Shown here: piece after piece, positions 1 to 10,371 of the stretch
Numbering within the stretch: position 1 is the stretch's first letter
How the letters are laid out: every line of letters starts with the position of its first letter
NCBI GenBank assembly: GCA_031277295.1
Contig: JAITMV010000074.1
Coordinates: 1-43,865, forward strand
Direction of reading: 5' to 3'
Length of the DNA stretch: 43,865 nt
From: Burkholderiaceae bacterium
Lineage (GTDB): Bacteria > Pseudomonadota > Gammaproteobacteria > Burkholderiales > Burkholderiaceae_C
The notes under the pieces: model-generated
Seen by the model: the letters and a program-made list of their open reading frames with translations, nothing else
The model's database searches: none
Told to the model about the DNA's origin: nothing
Program-made: the position numbers and the translations under genes

Positions 1-759
1 TCGCTGAAAACGCGCGCCCGGCGCGAGGGCGGGCATTACGTCATCAACGGCGGCAAGGCGTTCATCAGCGGCGCGGGCAGCACCGACGTGCTGGTGCTGA
101 TGGCGCGCACGGGCGACGCCGAATCGGGCGCGGGCGGCATCTCGGCCTTTGCCGTGCCGGCGCACACCGACGGCATCCACTACGGCCAGAAAGAACAGAA
201 GATGGGTTGGAACAGCCAGCCCACGCGCCAGATCAGCTTCGACAACGTGCGCATCCCCGCCGACCACCTGCTGGGGCGCGAGGGCGAGGGCTTCAAGATC
301 GCCATGAAAGGGCTGGATGGCGGGCGCATCAACATCGCCACCTGCTCGGTCGGCGCGGCGCAGGGCGCGTTCAACCACGCGCGCCGTTATATGCACGAGC
401 GCAAACAGTTCGGCCAGCCGCTGGCCGGTTTTCAGGCGCTGCAATTCAAGCTGGCCGACATGGCCACCGATCTGGTCGCCGCGCGCCAGATGGTGCGGCT
501 GGCCGCCAGCAAACTGGACGCTGGCGCTTCGCAAGCCAGCACCTATTGCGCCATGGCCAAGCGCTTTGCCACCGACGCCGGCTTTGGCGTCATCAACGAC
601 GCGCTGCAACTGCACGGCGGCTACGGCTACATCCGCGCCTACCCGCTGGAACGCCTGCTGCGCGACGCCCGCGTGCACCAGATTCTGGAAGGGACGAATG
701 AGGTGATGCGGGTCATCATTGCGCGCCGATTACTGCAAAACGACGCTTTGGATTTATGA
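1..759 (+). CDS. Acyl-CoA dehydrogenase, isobutyryl-CoA dehydrogenase-like (5' partial)
   Basis: Flavoprotein that would oxidise isobutyryl-CoA to methacrylyl-CoA in valine breakdown, passing electrons to ETF. The reading frame is open from base 1, so the N-terminal part lies outside the window. Visible family signatures are the middle beta-domain (VINGGKAFISGAG), the C-terminal helical domain with LDGGRINIATCSVGAAQGA, the RKQFGQPLAGFQALQFKLAD segment, and the C-terminal LEGTNEVMRVIIARRLL, whose Glu in EGT is the expected catalytic base of short-chain acyl-CoA dehydrogenases. The TGA overlaps the next ATG (ATGA), so it is translationally coupled to a 3-hydroxyisobutyryl-CoA hydrolase. That neighbour and the next gene point to isobutyryl-CoA as substrate, which is inference from context. 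The general family call is secure. Confidence 0.92.
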   Translation, partial: SLKTRARREGGHYVINGGKAFISGAGSTDVLVLMARTGDAESGAGGISAFAVPAHTDGIHYGQKEQKMGWNSQPTRQISFDNVRIPADHLLGREGEGFKIAMKGLDGGRINIATCSVGAAQGAFNHARRYMHERKQFGQPLAGFQALQFKLADMATDLVAARQMVRLAASKLDAGASQASTYCAMAKRFATDAGFGVINDALQLHGGYGYIRAYPLERLLRDARVHQILEGTNEVMRVIIARRLLQNDALDL

Positions 760-1904
760 CACCGCAACCGCCCGTCCTGTTCGACACTTTGCCCACCGCC
801 AGCGGCCACGCCTTCGGCCGCGCCACGCTCAACGTCCCGGCCAGTCTGAACGCGCTGTCGCTGGCGATGGTCGATCTGCTCGACGCGCAACTCAAAGCAT
901 GGGCTGCCGACGCGCGCATTGCCGGCGTGGTGCTGGACGCGGCGGGCGACAAGGCGTTTTGCGCCGGCGGCGACGTGGTCGCCATCGCGCAGGAAATCCA
1001 CCGCCTGCACCAAAGTCAGCCGGGTGCCGTGCCCCAGGCGGCGTCGGATTTTTTCGAGCACGAATACCGGCTCGACCACCGCATCCACACCTACCCCAAG
1101 CCGCTGCTGGTGTGGGGGCACGGCATCGTCATGGGCGGCGGCATCGGGCTGATGTGCGGCGCGTCGCACCGCGTCGTCACGCCCAAAACCCGGCTGGCGA
1201 TGCCGGAGATCACCATCGGCCTGTATCCCGACGTGGCCGGTAGCTGGTTTTTGCCGCGTCTGCCGGGTAGGGCAGGGGCATTTCTGGCGTTGACCGGCGC
1301 GCCGGTCAACGCCGCCGACGCGCTGTACGCCGGCATGGCCGATTTCGCGTTGCCCTTTGAGCAGCACGGCGCGCTGCTGCAAGCCATTGGCCGCGCGCGC
1401 TGGCAGGGCGAGGCGGAGGCTGACGGCGCGCGGCTGGCGCACCTGATCGAGTCGCTGGCCCATTCCAGTGATGCAGGCGGCGTGCCGCTGCCCGCGTCGC
1501 CTTTGCAAACGCACCGCGCGCGCATCGACGCCGCCATCGGCCACGACCAACTGTGCGACATCGCCCCGCGCCTTGCCGCGCTGGCCGGCGACGCCGACCC
1601 CTGGCTGGCGCAGGCCGGTGCGACCTTCGCCAAAGGTTCGCCAACCTCAGCCGCGCTCGGGCTGGAAATGCAGCGCCGCTGCCGCCACGCCTCGCTGGCC
1701 GAGGCGCTGCGGCTGGAATATCAAGCTTCGGTCGGCTGCTGCGCCCACGGCGACTTTGCTGAAGGGGTGCGCGCGCTGCTGATCGACAAGGACAAAACCC
1801 CGCGCTGGACGCCCGCCCGTCTGGACGATGTGACACCGGGGTGGATCGAGGCGCACCTGAAACCCCGCTTTGACGGCGCGCATCCGCTGGCGGATTTGAC
1901 GTGA
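756..1904 (+). CDS. 3-hydroxyisobutyryl-CoA hydrolase (enoyl-CoA hydratase/isomerase family)
   Basis: A 382-residue crotonase-fold protein predicted to hydrolyse 3-hydroxyisobutyryl-CoA to free 3-hydroxyisobutyrate, the step that lets carbon leave the CoA track in valine catabolism. Crotonase landmarks are NALSLAMVDLLDAQL near residue 31, the oxyanion-hole segment KAFCAGGDV (about residues 65-73) and GGGIGLMCGASHRV. MPEITIGLYPDV (about 150-161) matches the hydrolase subgroup and carries the expected catalytic Glu. The length (about 350-390) fits hydrolases and is longer than simple enoyl-CoA hydratases (about 260). The start overlaps the stop of the preceding acyl-CoA dehydrogenase gene, and a 3-hydroxyisobutyrate dehydrogenase follows, so the three enzymes act consecutively apart from the missing hydratase. 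Confidence 0.9.
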   Translation: MTPQPPVLFDTLPTASGHAFGRATLNVPASLNALSLAMVDLLDAQLKAWAADARIAGVVLDAAGDKAFCAGGDVVAIAQEIHRLHQSQPGAVPQAASDFFEHEYRLDHRIHTYPKPLLVWGHGIVMGGGIGLMCGASHRVVTPKTRLAMPEITIGLYPDVAGSWFLPRLPGRAGAFLALTGAPVNAADALYAGMADFALPFEQHGALLQAIGRARWQGEAEADGARLAHLIESLAHSSDAGGVPLPASPLQTHRARIDAAIGHDQLCDIAPRLAALAGDADPWLAQAGATFAKGSPTSAALGLEMQRRCRHASLAEALRLEYQASVGCCAHGDFAEGVRALLIDKDKTPRWTPARLDDVTPGWIEAHLKPRFDGAHPLADLT

Positions 1905-1940
1905 TCTGGCTTACATCACAGCAAACCAAGGAGATACCTC

Positions 1941-2849
1941 ATGAGCACACTACCTGCCATCGCCTTCATCGGCCTGGGCAACATGGGCGGCCCGATGGCG
2001 GCCAACCTGGTGCGTGCCGGCCATGCAGTACACGCTTTCGATTTGAGCGCCAGCGCCTGTGATGGCGCGCGTCAGGCCGGAGTCAATATCGCGGCGTCGG
2101 CGGCGGATGCGGTCAAGGGCGCGGCGGTCGTCATCTCCATGCTGCCGGCCAGCCGCCACGTCGAATCGCTGTACCTGGGGCAGGGCGGGGCGGATGCGGG
2201 CCTGCTGGTCGCCATTGATGCCGGCGCGCTGGTGATTGATTGCAGCACCATCGCCCCGGCGTCGGCGCAGAAAGTCGCGCAGGCGGCAAGCGCTAAAGGG
2301 CTGGCGATGATCGACGCACCGGTTTCCGGCGGCGTGGCCGGCGCGGCGGCGGGCACGCTGACCTTCATCGTTGGCGGCGAGTCGGCGGCACTGGAACGCG
2401 CCCGGCCCGTGCTGCAAGTCATGGGCAAAAACATCTTCCACATGGGCGCGGCGGGCGCGGGACAGGTCGGCAAGCTGTGCAACAACATGGCGCTGGGCGT
2501 CATCATGGCCGTCACCGGCGAGGCCATCGCTCTGGGCGTGGCGCACGGGCTGGAGCCCAAAACGCTGTCGCAGATGATGGCCGTCAGCACCAGCCGAAGC
2601 TGGGCCACCGAAGTCTGCAACCCCTGGCCCGGCGTACTTGAAAACGCCCCCGCCTCGCGCGGCTACACAGGCGGCTTCGGCAACGACCTGATGCTCAAAG
2701 ACCTGGGCCTGGCCGTCGAGGCGGCAATGGGCATGGGCTGCACCATCCCCCTGGGTGAACTGGCGCGCAACCTCTACGCCATGAACAAACAGGCTGGGCG
2801 TGGTGGGCTGGATTTTTCGAGTGTGGTCAAGCTGGTGACCAAGGGATGA
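1941..2849 (+). CDS. mmsB: 3-hydroxyisobutyrate dehydrogenase
   Basis: Oxidises 3-hydroxyisobutyrate to methylmalonate semialdehyde with NAD+. The 302-residue protein opens with the Rossmann motif IGLGNMGGPMAANL. It has the substrate-binding signature DAPVSGGVAGAAAGTLTF at about residues 122-139, and GQVGKLCNNMALG with the expected catalytic Lys near residue 171. The length equals the family norm. A strong Shine-Dalgarno (AAGGAG) sits 6-7 bases before the ATG. It is the last gene of the valine-degradation run; mmsA would be expected upstream, outside the window. It is followed by an insertion-sequence remnant and a hairpin. Confidence 0.95.
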   Translation: MSTLPAIAFIGLGNMGGPMAANLVRAGHAVHAFDLSASACDGARQAGVNIAASAADAVKGAAVVISMLPASRHVESLYLGQGGADAGLLVAIDAGALVIDCSTIAPASAQKVAQAASAKGLAMIDAPVSGGVAGAAAGTLTFIVGGESAALERARPVLQVMGKNIFHMGAAGAGQVGKLCNNMALGVIMAVTGEAIALGVAHGLEPKTLSQMMAVSTSRSWATEVCNPWPGVLENAPASRGYTGGFGNDLMLKDLGLAVEAAMGMGCTIPLGELARNLYAMNKQAGRGGLDFSSVVKLVTKG

Positions 2850-2876
2850 AGCGCAGCGTCGGCGAATTCATCAATC

Positions 2877-2991
2877 TGACCTTGCCCCCGAAAAACGTAT
2901 CCCATAACCGAGGCCATTATGCGGCTCGCTTCTCCTGGGCAGCAAGCCAAGCCCGTTCAAACTGCATCGGGCTGACGTAGCCCAGCGCGGC
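2877..2991 (-). mobile_element. IS3-family transposase tail with one terminal end (remnant)
   Basis: On the minus strand, 2988-2917 encodes LGYVSPMQFERAWLAAQE followed by KRAA and a stop. This is the recognisable C-terminus of an IS3-family OrfB (DDE) transposase. About 40 bases downstream of the stop, reading from the outer edge at 2877, TGACCTTGCCCCCGAAAAA looks like an IS3-type terminal inverted repeat beginning with TG. Everything 5' of the last 24 or so codons is missing, and the break falls at the start of the hairpin repeat at 2992. This is a dead fragment, not a mobile unit. Confidence 0.8.
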
Positions 2992-3067
2992 AGGCTGGGA
3001 TGGAGTGAAACGTAATCCCAGCTTCAGGCGGTGGATGCTGGGATTACGCTACGCTTCATCCCAGCCT
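2992..3067. repeat. Long imperfect inverted repeat (hairpin)
   Basis: Two arms of 31 bases (2992-3022 and 3037-3067) are inverted copies with about four mismatches, around a 14-base loop. Each arm begins or ends with AGGCTGGGATG...AATCCCAGC. It lies between convergent genes (mmsB and the endonuclease-like gene) and its last bases overlap the stop codon of the latter. It could form a strong stem-loop and terminate or stabilise both transcripts. It abuts the IS3 remnant exactly, so it may have been the break point. Confidence 0.85.
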
Positions 3068-4385
3068 ACCGCGCTGGCTTTTCTGGAGCAGGAACTTCTA
3101 CAGTGACCGCGATGCCGTCATGATCGCTCAAGTTATTGTCTTCTCCTCGCACAAAGGGAGAATCACCTTGCACAGACTTGGGCGTTTTGGCCACGACTTC
3201 ACCGTTCGTGAAAATGTAATCAAGTCTGCGGTCGTGGCCTTTCTTCGAGGTTGGACCGGCATTGCCGGCATCGGTATACCCGTGTACATCGATGTAATCG
3301 CTCAGCGCGCGGCCAGCCTGGTCGTTGTTCTCGCCAGGGTCGATGGAGAGATTGAAATCGCCAGCGATGATCACGGGGCGCCCTCCCGCGCCTTTCTCGG
3401 CGAATTCCCTCAGTTTTTCAATTTGCTCCGCCCTAGCGCCCGGATCCATTTCTTCTTCGTTATCGATGTGCGCGGTAGTGAAGTCGACTTCAGCTCCATC
3501 CGTAGTAGTCACGCGAACTTTGACGGCCATGCGTCCGTCGGAGCCATCGTCGCCTTTTCTATCCAGCTTGCCTTCTTTTTGGCCATCTTCGTTTTTTCCG
3601 TCGCCGATTCGTCGGGATTGGGCTACGTTGCCTTTGCTTCCACCATCGGACTCGCGAACCGCGATAAGGTTGCCGTAACTCTCATTGTAGCTGTAACCCG
3701 CCCTGGGGATAGGGGGGCCGTAAGGGTCGGCGGGGACGCCAGGAGTCGGTTCGGCGTCGGCGTCGCAACGCGTCTTTTCGGATGCCTCTTCATAATACAA
3801 AGTCCAATTGCTGCCATCATCGGCCGCTTCCAGCGCGCTCTCCAGGTCCTCAACATCCTCCTGCCAGACTTCCTGAAGCATTGCCACATCGGCCTTCTGG
3901 TTGGTGATCCTTTCCGCCAGTCCATCCACGTCCTCAGAATCCATGCCATCTCCGCTACAGTTCAGGTTGTCAGCGCCACCGCCGACATTAAGCGTCATCA
4001 CCCGCAGGCTGTTCGTGCCTGGCGGCGGTTTGTCATCAGCGCTGTCCGAGCCAGAGGCCAACTGATTGGCGGCGTACTGCGCCATCGCGCGGGATATGTT
4101 GGCGTTCACCATTTGGGTCTCCATATCCTGGCCTTTCAGGGCGTTAACGGATTTGTCGTTGTTAGCGGACTTGTCGTTGGCCGGTTTGCTGCTGCCGGAT
4201 TTGTCGTTGGCGGGCTGGCTGCTAGCGGACTTGTCCTTGGCGCTGGCCGCCAGGCTTCTTTGCTCCGTGCTCTGACCAGAGGCTGCGTCCGGCTTGTCGG
4301 CGTGGTCAGCGGTTTGGGGCTTCTTCGGGGAAACATCCAAGTGCGCGATCTTGGGCAGGCTTCTGCCAATGCTGCTAATACTCAT
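3066..4385 (-). CDS. Endonuclease/exonuclease/phosphatase-family protein with disordered N-terminus
   Basis: A 439-residue protein. Residues about 1-120 are low-complexity (Ser, Lys, Asp and Asn rich) with imperfect repeats of the type PANDKSGSSK. From about residue 127 the metal-dependent EEP fold is clear: LRVMTLNVGGG, VAMLQEVW, TTAHIDNEEE, IIAGDFNLS, RLDYIFTNG and LSDHDGIAVTV. These supply the expected Asn, Glu, Asp, Asn and terminal Asp-His residues. A long acidic and glycine-rich insert (about residues 235-275) interrupts the domain. No signal peptide or membrane segment is visible. The family includes DNases, CdtB, sphingomyelinases and inositol phosphatases, so the substrate cannot be named. 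A GGAG Shine-Dalgarno lies about 7 bases before ATG. It stands alone in a patch with AT-richer flanks, suggesting transfer. A secreted or effector role is speculation. Confidence 0.85.
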   Translation of the reverse strand: MSISSIGRSLPKIAHLDVSPKKPQTADHADKPDAASGQSTEQRSLAASAKDKSASSQPANDKSGSSKPANDKSANNDKSVNALKGQDMETQMVNANISRAMAQYAANQLASGSDSADDKPPPGTNSLRVMTLNVGGGADNLNCSGDGMDSEDVDGLAERITNQKADVAMLQEVWQEDVEDLESALEAADDGSNWTLYYEEASEKTRCDADAEPTPGVPADPYGPPIPRAGYSYNESYGNLIAVRESDGGSKGNVAQSRRIGDGKNEDGQKEGKLDRKGDDGSDGRMAVKVRVTTTDGAEVDFTTAHIDNEEEMDPGARAEQIEKLREFAEKGAGGRPVIIAGDFNLSIDPGENNDQAGRALSDYIDVHGYTDAGNAGPTSKKGHDRRLDYIFTNGEVVAKTPKSVQGDSPFVRGEDNNLSDHDGIAVTVEVPAPEKPAR

Positions 4386-4763
4386 GATGATGGCTCCAGT
4401 TTGTCAAAAAAGGTTGATGAAAAAACATTTGCCAGCAACCGGCCACCTGCTGCAAACAATTAGGCAACCGATGCATAGTGACTAATCACATTGATTGGCA
4501 GGGCGATTAGAACACAGAATGGAGCAAAAACGCATAGGGAAACTACTTAATGGTAATTACCCTGGGTAAATGTGTCTGTTTGTTATTATCGCTATTTATT
4601 CTATAGCGCATGACCTGCTACAGCCAGGGATTTCTATCGGTTCAATAAAAGTCAAACGTAAGCGTGTTTGAGTGCGGGTTATTCATAAAATGAAATGCTA
4701 TCCCGTAGAGATGAAAAATTATCCTGGCCCGTCTTTCTCAACTGGGCACGTAGTTCTTCTCTA
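4386..4763. other. AT-rich intergenic region without a convincing gene
   Basis: This stretch is clearly AT-richer than its surroundings and must contain the promoter of the divergently placed endonuclease-like gene. The only structure I see is a perfect 10-base palindrome, GGTAATTACC, at 4552-4561. A short minus-strand reading frame near 4679-4760 is too weak to call. Confidence 0.5.
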
Positions 4764-4927
4764 AGAACGTGTTCACGATCCCGGCGCGGGCGTGCGGGCG
4801 CGGGCTTGGGCGGTCTGCGGCGTTGCAATCCTTGCCAATGACACCGGCCATTGGCTGCGGATTGCGCCTTGCAGCCCATCCCAATCCGCATCCCGCACAC
4901 CTCACGCCGAGATCGCAAACACGTTCT
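4764..4927 (-). repeat. MITE-like repeat element, copy 1
   Basis: A 164-base GC-rich element bounded by inverted ends: AGAACGTGTTCACGATC on the left and its near-inverse GATCGCAAACACGTTCT on the right. The interior carries sub-palindromes (GCCAATG...CATTGGC). Position 37082-37255 holds a second copy in the opposite orientation, with the same ends and similar interior. No coding potential is needed to explain it. It lies just downstream of the small coiled-coil gene ending at 4944. Confidence 0.85.
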
Positions 4928-4943
4928 AAGCCGAACCTCCGGC

Positions 4944-5132
4944 TCAGCGCCTGCCGGTGGCAACCTGCATCTGGATCAACGTCTTGAGTTGGCCGCGCAA
5001 CTCGGCCAGTTCTTTTTGCTGCGTCAGGACAAGGGCGCGCATCTCCCGCTGCTGGCTGATGAGTTCGCTGATCTGTGCGCGCAGGGTGGTGATGTCGGTC
5101 AGGCGATCCAATATGTCGGTCAGCACGCTCAT
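4944..5132 (-). CDS. Small coiled-coil protein, hypothetical
   Basis: A 62-residue protein with heptad-like spacing of Leu and Ile throughout (LTDILDRLTDITTLRAQISE onward, then KELAELRGQLKTLIQ), predicting one long amphipathic helix. There is no signal peptide. Its ATG overlaps the stop of the preceding ribbon-helix-helix-like gene (ATGA), so the two are translationally coupled and probably act together. I do not recognise a family. The C-terminal codon is 16 bases from the repeat element at 4764-4927. Confidence 0.6.
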   Translation of the reverse strand: MSVLTDILDRLTDITTLRAQISELISQQREMRALVLTQQKELAELRGQLKTLIQMQVATGRR

Positions 5133-5413
5133 GACACGGAGGCCTTGCGTAATTTTGCGATCTGTCGCATGAAAGCGGTATGCTCGGCGGCGTTAGTCTG
5201 CAACTCGGTCAGCATGGCCTTCAATTCATTCTGAACGCGACGCGTGCCTTCGTCGAGCACGCGCAAGTCGTCGGTGGTGACGCCAGCGATGGCGGCGTCC
5301 ACCGCTTCGCGCATCAACTCCGACACCTTGCGACCAGACTGCCGCGCCTGCGCGGTCAGCGCCTTTTTCTGCTGCGGTTCCAGGTAAGTTTGGGTGAGAA
5401 TCATTGATGTCAC
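5129..5413 (-). CDS. Ribbon-helix-helix-like small protein
   Basis: The N-terminal 35-40 residues (ILTQTYLEPQQKKALTAQAR followed by QSGRKVSELMREAVDAAI) resemble a CopG/Arc-type ribbon-helix-helix DNA-binding domain. The rest (VLDEGTRRVQNELKAMLTEL...) is probably helical. The best start is GTG at 5413, because AAGGAG lies 6 bases upstream; an ATG three codons further in (5404) is the alternative. The gene is coupled by an ATGA overlap to the coiled-coil gene downstream. Such pairs occur as antitoxin-like or plasmid/ICE accessory genes, but no toxin fold is visible in the partner, so the function is left open. Confidence 0.65.
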   Translation of the reverse strand: MTSMILTQTYLEPQQKKALTAQARQSGRKVSELMREAVDAAIAGVTTDDLRVLDEGTRRVQNELKAMLTELQTNAAEHTAFMRQIAKLRKASVS

Positions 5414-5556
5414 GAGTAGCTCCTTGTTGCCAAGCCATGTGGCGAACACATGACAATATATATCATCATGCAAGCGATCATGCAACCGCCGGGTTCCATC
5501 ACCCAGTGATTCAGGGTGGCGCCATGCCGATTGCGATTTATCCCGTGAGCTGATTC

Positions 5557-6204
5557 ATGTACCACCCACCGCATTTTGCCGGCCAGGATCCGCGGATCGC
5601 CGCCCGGCTGATGCGCGAGCATCCGCTGGCCAGCCTGATCACGGTGGATGAAGAAGGGCTGCCCTTCGTCAGTCACTTGCCGCTGCATCTGATGGAGGAG
5701 GGCGGCGTGTTCGTTTTGCTGGGCCACATGGCGCGCTCCAACCCGCAGTGGAGGCATCTGGCGGCGCGACCGCGCGCGACGGTGACGTTTCTGGGGCCGC
5801 ATGCCTATCTGCCTGCGCGCGTGTATCCTGATCTGGCGCGGGTGCCGACCTGGAACTATCTGGCCGTGCATTGCCGCGTGACGGCACGGTTGCTGGCGCA
5901 GGACGACACAACGGGCAAGGACCGCTTGCTGAAAGCCCTGATCGGCGACCACGAACCGGCCTATGCCCAACAATGGCGAGATCTGGGCGCGGAATTCCAG
6001 CGCAAGATGCTGGCTGGCATCGCGGCGTTCGAGTTGGCGGTGGAAGGCTGGCAGTGCAAGCTCAAGCTCAATCAACACCGCAAGGAATCGCACGCAACCC
6101 AGTACGCCGCCTATGTCGCCGGCACGCCAAACGAGCGCGCGCTGGCCGGCTGGATGCGAACGCTGGGCATGACGCCCGCGCCCGTCACATCAAACAAGGA
6201 ATGA
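5557..6204 (+). CDS. PaiB-like FMN-binding negative regulator family protein
   Basis: A 215-residue protein matching the PaiB/FMN-binding split-barrel family: it starts MYHPPHFAGQDP, then has PLASLITVDEEGLPFVSHLP, the segment HMARSNPQWR, and FLGPHAYLPARVY, all characteristic. Family members are cytosolic flavin-binding proteins; Bacillus PaiB is linked to repression of sporulation and degradative enzymes. The role in proteobacteria is mostly unassigned, so only the family is claimed. The length is normal. The next small membrane-protein gene starts four bases after this stop and uses a Shine-Dalgarno inside this gene's end (AAGGA), which suggests co-transcription. Confidence 0.88.
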   Translation: MYHPPHFAGQDPRIAARLMREHPLASLITVDEEGLPFVSHLPLHLMEEGGVFVLLGHMARSNPQWRHLAARPRATVTFLGPHAYLPARVYPDLARVPTWNYLAVHCRVTARLLAQDDTTGKDRLLKALIGDHEPAYAQQWRDLGAEFQRKMLAGIAAFELAVEGWQCKLKLNQHRKESHATQYAAYVAGTPNERALAGWMRTLGMTPAPVTSNKE

Positions 6205-6208
6205 AATC

Positions 6209-6433
6209 ATGCGCAACTTTGGGTTGATCGCGCTGCTGGTGGTGCTGTTAATCGTCGCGTGGCTGTCCACCCGCCAGGTCGCCTTCGTACAAGAGCCGCT
6301 GTCGCCCACTGTCACAACGGGCACGGCGTCCGCGCCTACCAATGTAGGCAAGCAAATTCAGCGGCAACTCGGGCAGAAGATCGACCAGACGATAGAGCAG
6401 TCCAAGCAACACATGCCAGACGACGCCAAGTGA
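6209..6433 (+). CDS. Small single-pass membrane protein, hypothetical
   Basis: A 74-residue protein with one N-terminal hydrophobic segment (LIALLVVLLIVAWL, residues about 5-18) and then a polar Thr/Gln-rich tail ending KQHMPDDAK. This suggests a membrane anchor with a soluble periplasmic or cytoplasmic tail. AAGGA lies 8 bases before ATG, within the end of the PaiB-like gene. No family recognised. It is convergent with tcdA, whose stop is 46 bases away. Confidence 0.65.
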   Translation: MRNFGLIALLVVLLIVAWLSTRQVAFVQEPLSPTVTTGTASAPTNVGKQIQRQLGQKIDQTIEQSKQHMPDDAK

Positions 6434-6478
6434 ATCGCGTTTTGCCAGCTCGCCTGCTGGCGGTTTGGTTCGGCGTGT

Positions 6479-7285
6479 TCAACCGCGATCAACCACATCT
6501 GAAACAAGCTGCTCAAGCGTCCAGCCCGCGGCGCACAGGCCGAAGGTCGCGGTAACCGCAACACTGGAGCCGTAGCCGTGGCAGTTGAGGCTGCCGTCCA
6601 TGCCGTCGGACATGGCGCATGCTTCGGGCATTCGCACATTCTCGCGGCTGAAAACTGCCGTCACACCGATGCGCTGGCCGCCCGTCGAGGCGCCATGATG
6701 ACGCCGCAGGCGATAGCGCAATTGCGCGATCAGCGGATCGTGGGTGACATGGGCAACATCGGCAATCTCCACTCGTTCACCGTGCCGCTTGCCGCCTGCC
6801 GCGCCGACGGTAACGAAGACCACGCCGCTTTGCATCGCCCACGCCGCCATTGCTGTTTTGGCGGCGATTTGATCGCAGGCATCGATGACGGCATCGACAG
6901 GTGCGGGCAGCAAGCCGGGCCAGTGGGCCGGCTCGACAAAGGCATCCACCGCGTGTACCGCGCAGCCAGGGTGGATTTGCGCGATGCGCTGGCGCATAGC
7001 CTCGACCTTGGCAACGCCCAGCGTATCAGTCAGCGCATGGACCTGCCGGTTGACGTTGGATTCGGCGACGTGATCCAGATCAATCAACGTCAGCGCGGCG
7101 ACGCCGCTACGCGCCAGCGCCTCCGCCGCCCAGGAGCCGACGCCGCCGACGCCGATGACTGCGACGTGCGCCGCGCGGATGCGCCGCGCGCCCTCGTCGC
7201 CGTACAGCCGCGCCAGTGCGCCGAAGCGGCGTTCGGCATCGAACGCCGCTTCGGCGGCAAGCCGTGGGGTGTCAGGCGGCGGCAT
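6479..7285 (-). CDS. tcdA: tRNA threonylcarbamoyladenosine dehydratase
   Basis: An E1-like (ThiF/MoeB family) ATP-dependent enzyme that cyclises t6A37 to ct6A in ANN-decoding tRNAs. The 268-residue protein has the nucleotide-binding motif VIGVGGVGSWAAEALARSG (about residues 38-56), then LIDLDHVAESNVNRQ, which contains the Asn-Arg pair typical of TcdA/CsdL, and VIDACDQIAAK. The C-terminal half (REN..., SLNCHGYGSS) also fits TcdA. The ATG at 7285 was chosen because the conserved protein begins there; the open frame upstream is antisense to valS. It is divergent from valS, with about 105 bases between starts. Confidence 0.92.
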   Translation of the reverse strand: MPPPDTPRLAAEAAFDAERRFGALARLYGDEGARRIRAAHVAVIGVGGVGSWAAEALARSGVAALTLIDLDHVAESNVNRQVHALTDTLGVAKVEAMRQRIAQIHPGCAVHAVDAFVEPAHWPGLLPAPVDAVIDACDQIAAKTAMAAWAMQSGVVFVTVGAAGGKRHGERVEIADVAHVTHDPLIAQLRYRLRRHHGASTGGQRIGVTAVFSRENVRMPEACAMSDGMDGSLNCHGYGSSVAVTATFGLCAAGWTLEQLVSDVVDRG

Positions 7286-7390
7286 GGCGGCGATTTTATG
7301 GAGGAGCACTAGTATGGCGCGCCACACTAAAATCCCCCGCTCACCGCTCACCGCGCTTGTCTCTACTACAGCATCGCCCGTCTCTTGTCT

Positions 7391-10324
<2,934 letters not shown>

Positions 10325-10371
10325 GGCAAACTCAACCATCGTGAACACATGCCTGTGATACCGTCGCCCGC

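Noticed and set aside
3120-4463. Long plus-strand open frame (447 codons) opposite the endonuclease-like gene
   Set aside because: It has no family motifs, while the minus strand shows complete EEP catalytic motifs. It is an antisense shadow.
4386-4700. Search for a plant-inducible-promoter-type (TTCG-N16-TTCG) box upstream of the EEP gene
   Set aside because: No such pair found on the relevant strand, so type III regulation is not supported.
4679-4963. Minus-strand 94-codon frame running through repeat copy 1
   Set aside because: Most of it is translated repeat. The last about 27 residues vaguely recall a DUF421 tail, but the match is too weak to call.
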